Assembly: GCA_003508835.1 (NCBI GenBank)
Contig: PUFA01000066.1
Span: 7,954,501 to 8,018,500, forward strand
From: Eonycteris spelaea
Lineage: Eukaryota; Chordata; Mammalia; Chiroptera; Pteropodidae
Direction of reading: 5' to 3'
Length of the DNA stretch: 64,000 bases
Part shown: positions 58,325-64,000 of the stretch, piece by piece
Layout of the letters: the number at the start of each line of letters is the position of its first letter
Position numbering within the stretch: the stretch's first letter is position 1
Translations under genes and position numbers: made by a program
Notes under the pieces: generated by a model
Told to the model about the DNA's origin: nothing
The model's database searches: none
What the model saw: the letters and a program-made list of their open reading frames with translations, nothing else

Positions 58325-59200
58325 ACCTGGAGCATTAATTCTTCAGTTACTTACTGAATGCCACAGTGTGCTAAGGATTGTTCTGGATACTTGAGAGACT
58401 GAGATAAAAAAACCGACAAAACCTTGGCCTTGTGGGGCTTGTCTAGTGGGGAAGATAGTCATTAAATAAAAAAGGAAATCGGTATAATACAACGCTGGAT
58501 GGTTGGTCCTGTTTTAAGGAGGGAGATTGGGGAAGGCCATGTCCATAAGAAGGTGAGTTTTGAACCGAGACCTATATAAGATGAGTGTGTGCACACGCAC
58601 ACATTTGTGGGGAACAGCATTCCAGACGGAGGGAAGGGCAAGTGCAAGGTCCGAGGTGGCGAGGAGCTTGGCGTAGGGGCAGCGGTGGAGCGATGGCGTG
58701 GCATGCTCGGCTGGCCGTGGCCGGCACTGTGTCTCTTGTGAGATGGGACGCCAGGGAGGGTTCTGAGCAGGGGTTTATTTTTAAAAGATCGTGGCTGGTG
58801 CGGGGAGAACAGGCTGTGGGAAGTGCGTGGGTCCTGCTGTGTTGGAGGCTGTAAGGCCCCTGCAGTAGCCCAGGGCACGGGTGTGAGGGAGGCTCCCACA
58901 CGGCCCCGGGCGGTGGCAGTGGAGGGGATGTGGTGAGAAGGGTTCCAATGCCAAGTCGGTTTTGAAGGTAGAGCCCGCAGAACGTCTGACGATTCCGTGC
59001 AGGGTGGGAGGGGAGAGAGGGAACCGGGGCAGCTGCTTTTGGCCAGAGCATCTGGTGCATTTGGTTCCTCCCCCTGAGGTGGGAAGCAGTGGGTGTGGGG
59101 GAGGGGATTGGTGCTCCAGTGCTGTTTGGACGTGTCCGGCTGGAGGTGCGCGATGCACCTGCAAGCAGAGACCGGGGCAATCAGTTTATCGTTACGACAC
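58325..59200 (-). mobile_element. L2 LINE, long antisense copy
   Basis: About 0.9 kb reads as reverse-complement L2: 'ccttggccttgtggggcttgtctagtggggaagatagtcattaaataa', 'ggggaacagcattccagacggagggaagggcaagtgcaagg', 'ggttctgagcaggggttt', 'cctgcagtagcccaggg', 'ttttgaaggtagagcccgcagaa'. It is one of the best-preserved L2 copies here. Confidence 0.85.
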
Positions 59201-60179
59201 AGTATAGGAAGGGGTCGTTTTTTCTGACTGAGGCTTAGGTAAGCCTTTTCAAAATGGAAGGCATTTGAGAAAAACTTGGAAGAATTGGTATAGTTTCCAG
59301 AGGCAGAGAATAGGGAAAATAGAAGATATTTTCCATGTGAGCCTCACGATTTTTCCCCCTGGCCTCTTGTTGAGTTTGTTTAAGTAGCTGCCGACTGGTT
59401 GATGATCTCTTTTCACCGCTATAGCCACTTAGGTTCTCTATTGAAAAGGAAACCAGAAGAGACTACATACTAACTGATAAACCACATTCCGCTGTTTCGC
59501 ATTGTTCACAAGTTGAAATTCAGGTTGGACCATGGAGGTGCAGAATGCCAAGTGCCTCGCTCCGCTCGTCTGTGTGTCTGCTGTGAGTTGGGATGTGTTG
59601 GTTTGGGTGTGGAGGCTTTCGCTCGCTGCCTGTCATCTCCACAAAGGACTGAACATTTTCGGGACGTTTTTACTTCCACTCATACAGACTTCATGTACTT
59701 GAACTGTTAATTTATTACTCAGTCAAGTTAAAACCTCGAGAAATTGGGACATAAACCACAGGTAGCTTGCTCTCTCACCACTCGTCCCTCACGTGGTCAT
59801 AACACCTGTCTTGACTCCTGCTTCGTGTGGGAAACGTGCATCATGTTTTGCCACCCCTGTTTAGGTAGAATTTTATTGGCAGTAGAATACTGCTTGTCTT
59901 TTTTGTTTGTCTTCATGATCACCAAAGTCACAGATTTTGATCTTCTAAGTGGAGGAAAATTACTAGGTGTTTGTTAGGTAGCTTTATGTGGAAAAAAAAA
60001 TTAAATACAGAAAAATACATAATAAACACCCAAATACAGAATAACTAAATGTTAATAATTTGTTATACTTGTTTTAAATCTTTCTTTAATAAACAAACTT
60101 CACTAAGAATTTGAAGACATTTCTGCCCTCCACATCTGCCCATTCATGCTTCTCTTTGCTCTCCAAAGGAATCCAGTGT

Positions 60180-60350
60180 GAACTAATTTCATTTTTTTTC
60201 TATGTTACTGTCATGGTGTATGTATCACTTAACATGTTTTTGAGACCCATCTATTGTTGCAACATAGATCTAGTTCATTTCCATTGTTGTGTAGTATTCC
60301 TTCGTAAGAATTAAAGAGTTCTTCATATATTCTGAGTAATAATTGCTTAT
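60180..60350 (-). mobile_element. L1 fragment, antisense
   Basis: 'tttttgagacccatctattgttgcaacatagatctagttcatttccattgttgtgtagtattcc' and 'gttcttcatatattctgagtaataa' are antisense L1. Confidence 0.65.
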
Positions 60351-61584
60351 CTGTTAACATAAGCTACACGTATCGTTCAGTTTGTGTGATGTTCTTTGCT
60401 GTCTAGTTTCGTGTGTTTTCCGGGTCGCTTTTCCTGAGTTCAGCCTTAGACTTCGTAGCGCTTTGAGCCGTTGAGTTCTCACGCTGCAGCGGAGCGCCTC
60501 GTGGTCGAGTGTTCCCACCTGTGCAGTTGGCGCAGACCGAGTTTTCTTTCCTTTTGTTCCAAAGGAGCTAGGAGACGAGTGAGCTGAATAAGCAGCCTGA
60601 AAGGTTGGTATCGCATATTTCAGTCGAGCTGGCTTCTGGTGTGCCTTCGATGGCATCGAGTGAATATTCTTGGTGTTGATTTCTCCTGCTATAATAATGG
60701 GTGTGATGTTTCTTGGTTGCTGGCTGTCTCCTGAGGATATCATGGAGGTTATTTTAGTAATTTAGAACACGTTGCATTCTAAGATTTAAGCAAGTTGTGT
60801 GTCTATGTGTAAGGTTCTTTATGTATGGGTATTTCAAAATAAGAGCTACACAATTAGGCTTTCTTCTGAAATATTGGAATCCAATATCTGCCATTAAAAA
60901 CACATTGGTTGCAAAGCTTTATTTTGTTTCTCAAGCATCGATTTAATGTGAGCTAACAATTCAATCAAGAAAATAGATTCTAAAAAAAACTTCTTGCAGT
61001 GTCCTTACTCTTGAATTCATGGTTATTTAAGAGCTCACTCTCTTTGAATAGGTTACTGTGATATTTTCCCCCCATTTTTTAGAGGAGGCAGCTTTAAACA
61101 AAGTTATCATAGAATAATAATGATAAAAATATTATTGGTAGAAGTGAATATTTTTAATACCTTCAGCCTGTGTATGAATAGCACACATTTATCATGACTT
61201 CACATCCAGGTTATAGAGCAGGCATCCGTTTGTAGGAAACGAGCCAGAGTCCGTCGAGTTGCCTTTAAGGAAACTGGCTGGTCGTTCATGCCGCACACAT
61301 TGAGCCCTCTTATCGCTTGTGTTGCGCCATTCCAGGCTCGGGGCATCCGGTGATGCATGGGACAGGAGCAGCCTCCTCTCATGCAGAGGTTTATTCTAGA
61401 AGGGGGACAGTCGGGGAAGGAACAGATGCAGTATCATTTGATGGTAAGTCCTGTGCCGGAGACGAACAGGGTGATAATGCTGGAGAGGGAGCCACAGCCT
61501 TGGCGGTCATCCACCCGGAGCCTGGCTGAGCACACAGAGAATGCGCGCGGGGAGGAGAAGCCCTCGCCTAAAGCAGAAGCACGG

Positions 61585-61790
61585 CATGGCCACTCATTCA
61601 CTCATTCACTCGGCGGGTTCACTGAACATCTCACTCTGTGCTGGGAAGTGTTCTGGATGCTGATCACCAGCAGTGAACAGGAGGGGCAGTAACCTGTCTG
61701 TGTTCATGGACATTCCCTCTGGGAGGGGAAGACCGCCCTAAACAGGAAGAGAAGTAATGGGAGGCTTGGCGCATTGCAGGTGGGTAAGGA
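61585..61790 (-). mobile_element. L2 LINE tail, antisense
   Basis: 'actcattcactcattcact' (tail units), then 'ctctgtgctgggaagtgttctggatgctgatcaccagcagtgaacaggaggggcag', is reversed L2. Confidence 0.75.
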
Positions 61791-62527
61791 AAGCAGGAAG
61801 CGGTAGGGTACTTTTAATGGCAACAGACTGCCAAAGAGTGAATCGTAAAGACATCTGTAAGCTGCCCAGCAGATTTTACTTTACACCGTCCATCTCCCCT
61901 ATTTTAACAAACCGTCCCCACGCACAGTCTATTGTATTGAAACCTCAAGCATAATTTTATTGTCTTAACAAAATTCATCATCAGTCCTACACTTCCGGAG
62001 ACAGATTATTATCATCCCAGAAGGTAATCTTTTCAGACTTGAAATATGGTAACTTGTTTTTTGGAAGGGTTGAGGAAAGGAGAGATATTGTACCCAAATC
62101 GTGTTTGTAAGAGTATAAAATACAGCTCTTTTTATGCAGAGTGGGAAAAACTGTTGTAGAGCTAATAACTTTAAGTTATATCTGGAAAGCTGAGACCTGA
62201 TAGATTATATATCAAATTGGTATATAACTTATTTGGTAACATATATAGTTTGAGTTTCAAAGTCTTGTAGCTATATCAGGAGACATATTACAAAGGAAGG
62301 ATATGTATTTCTAACACCAGAATTTCATGAACTTCAGAAAAAGGAAGAAAAGCAATCTCTTTGAAAAACAAAGCATCTTTATGCATTTTATTTATTTTTA
62401 TGTATTCATTTATATACATATAAAATAGATATATTTCAAAATCTCAATAATAGGTAATATCAGAAATGTTGGGGGTGCTACCTAAAGTGCGTTAATAATA
62501 AAGGCCAGATACTTGTTTTCCTCCTCT

Positions 62528-64000
62528 TAACAACAAACAAACTGTTTTTAGAGCAGTTTTAGGTTCACGACAAAATTCAGCAGAAAGTAGAGTTCCCATG
62601 CACCCCCGGCCACACGCACGCACAGCCGCCTCCGCCTCCAGCATTCAGTACTAGACTGATGCTTCCATTACAGCTGATAGACCCACCTTGACACGTCATT
62701 ATAACCCAGAGTTCCTGGTCTGCAGTGGGGTTCAGTCTTGGTGTACGTTTTATGGGTTTTGATAAATGTATAAAGACGTATCCACTGTTAGAGTGTCTTA
62801 CAGAATAGTTTCACTGCTCATCTGTTTATCCCTCCCTTTCCTCCCTCTCAACCCCTGGCAACCACTGATCTTTGCCTTTTCCAGAATGTCATGTAATTGG
62901 CATCATACAGGATGTAGCCTTTTCAGATTGGCTTTAACTTGGTGATATCCACGTAAGATTCCTCCACGTGTGGATTTTTAATGCACGATAGCTCATGTTA
63001 GCACTGCTTAGTATGCCGTTGTCTGGATGGACCGCCGTTTAGCCTTTCATCTACTGAAGGACGTCTTGGTTGCTTCTGAGCTGTGGCAGTGTGAACACAG
63101 CTGCTGTGAACATCCGTGTGCAGGTTTTTGTACGGACATGAGTTTTAAGTTCCTTTGGGTAAATACTCAGGAATGTGATTGTTGGTAAATAAATGGTAAG
63201 AGTATATTTAGTTTTTTTGTTTTTGTTTTTGTTTTTTAAGGAAACTACCAAACTGTCTTCCAAACTATCCGTGCCATTTCGCATACCCCCAGCCATGAAT
63301 GAGAGTTCCTGGGGCTCCACGTCCTTGCCAGTGTTTAATGTTCAGTGTCTTAGATTTCGGCTCTTGTGATAAGTGTGTATTGATATCTCATGTTTCATTG
63401 TTTTAATTTGCAATTTCCCAATGATATGTTGAACATCTTTTATTTGCATATTTTTTCCATCTGTATGTTTTACTTTCCATCTGTATATTTTTGATGAGGT
63501 GTCTGTTCAATCTTTTACCTAGTTTTTAATTGGGTGGTTTGTTTATTGTTGAATTTTAAGATTTTTTTTTTTGTATATTTTGGTGACAGTCCTTTATCAA
63601 ATGTCCCCCCCCCCCAAAATATGTCTTTTGCAAATACCTTCTCCTAGTCTGTAGCTTGCTTGTCTTCTTCCTCTTGATAGTATCTGTGACAGAACAGACA
63701 TTTTTAGTTTTAATGAAGTCCAGCTTATCAATTATTTCTATGGATTGTGGCTTTGTGTTGTATCTGAAAAGTCGTCATCAAACCCACGTAATCCAGATTT
63801 TCTTCTGTTATCTTCCAGGAGTTTTATGGTCTTGTATTTTAGATATATATCTTTATTTCTAGTTGAATTGTTGAGTAAAAATAAAAGGATATACTTACCC
63901 CTTAAAACTCCTGTCCTGCTATTCACAGATGGGGTGATGATATGCTTGAGATTATACGGATGAGTACGGCCAAGGTCAAGTTTTTGAGTTCATTTGGAGC
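62528..64000 (-). mobile_element. L1 LINE 3' end and ORF2 end, antisense, running off the window
   Basis: This is the best-preserved L1 here. Continuous antisense text runs from the 3'UTR ('gagcagttttaggttcacgacaaaattcagc', 'caacccctggcaaccactgatctttgcc', 'ccagaatgtcatgtaattggcatcatacagg', 'ctactgaaggacgtcttggttgcttc') to ORF2 ('taatgaagtccagcttatcaattatttctatgga', 63712-63745). A (GTTTTT)n stretch and a C12 run interrupt it. The reading frame is broken. Confidence 0.9.

Larger units (their letters stand above)
45848..64000 (+). other. VAPB: VAPB intron 1 (partial)
   Basis: From GTAAGC to the window end I find no second VAPB exon. The CpG island continues to about 46080. Named repeats are listed separately. 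The stretches 47690-51100, 51390-53020, 53180-54840, 59200-60180, 60360-61580 and 61790-62520 contain no exon and only unassigned or very diverged sequence. Confidence 0.9.

Noticed and set aside
58572..59180. 202-codon minus-strand frame in VAPB intron 1
   Set aside because: It lies in antisense L2 on the L2 sense strand, but lacks a continuous L2 reverse-transcriptase reading; at most a decayed L2 remnant.
45848..64000. Possible VAPB exon 2 in the right part
   Set aside because: I found no sequence encoding the expected continuation of the MSP domain after Gly20; intron 1 evidently exceeds the window.

Overview
This is nuclear DNA of a placental mammal: sparse multi-exon genes, GT-AG introns, one CpG-island promoter, and about half the sequence recognisable as old mammalian repeats (L1, L2, MIR, MLT1-type LTRs, hAT and Tigger-like DNA transposons). 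Two gene fragments identify the locus as RAB22A-VAPB, which in human lies at 20q13.32. Both genes are on the + strand. I see no primate Alu, rodent B1/B2, carnivore SINEC, ruminant Bov-tA or horse ERE. That argues against those lineages but does not name the species.

Layout. 1-13262 is RAB22A intron 2; its first 4.4 kb is antisense L1 with a younger LTR and a hAT element inserted. The coding exons follow: exon 3 (13263-13344), exon 4 (21271-21342), exon 5 (21430-21536), exon 6 (22119-22228) and the end of the reading frame in exon 7 (26371-26468). Joined, they encode Ala40 to Cys194 of the 194-residue Rab22a GTPase with all phases matching; exons 1-2 lie left of the window. A roughly 7 kb 3'UTR runs to paired poly(A) signals near 33336-33414. 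The intergenic stretch of about 12 kb contains L1, L2, MIR and MLT1 relics plus repeat-free segments that could be regulatory. A CpG island (about 45320-46080) covers the VAPB promoter and exon 1 (coding 45790-45847, first 19 residues). From 45848 to the end is VAPB intron 1, containing L2, MIR and Tigger-like relics and, at the right edge, a comparatively well-preserved antisense L1.

The products are both membrane-trafficking proteins. Rab22a is an early/recycling endosome GTPase. VAPB is an ER tail-anchored receptor for FFAT-motif proteins at membrane contact sites. They are neighbours, not an operon.

No virus-like, prokaryotic or wholly new multi-gene system is visible. The observations most worth checking are an 87-nt intron 4 that is open in frame, a 14-C acceptor tract on exon 4, an intragenic CpG island beside exon 4, an exon-like open block inside the RAB22A 3'UTR, a CpG-rich patch with a 16-bp palindrome and a YY1-like motif inside VAPB intron 1, and an AT-rich hairpin/TATA-like element in the VAPB promoter. 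Repeat calls rest on recalled consensus sequences, so their limits are approximate.
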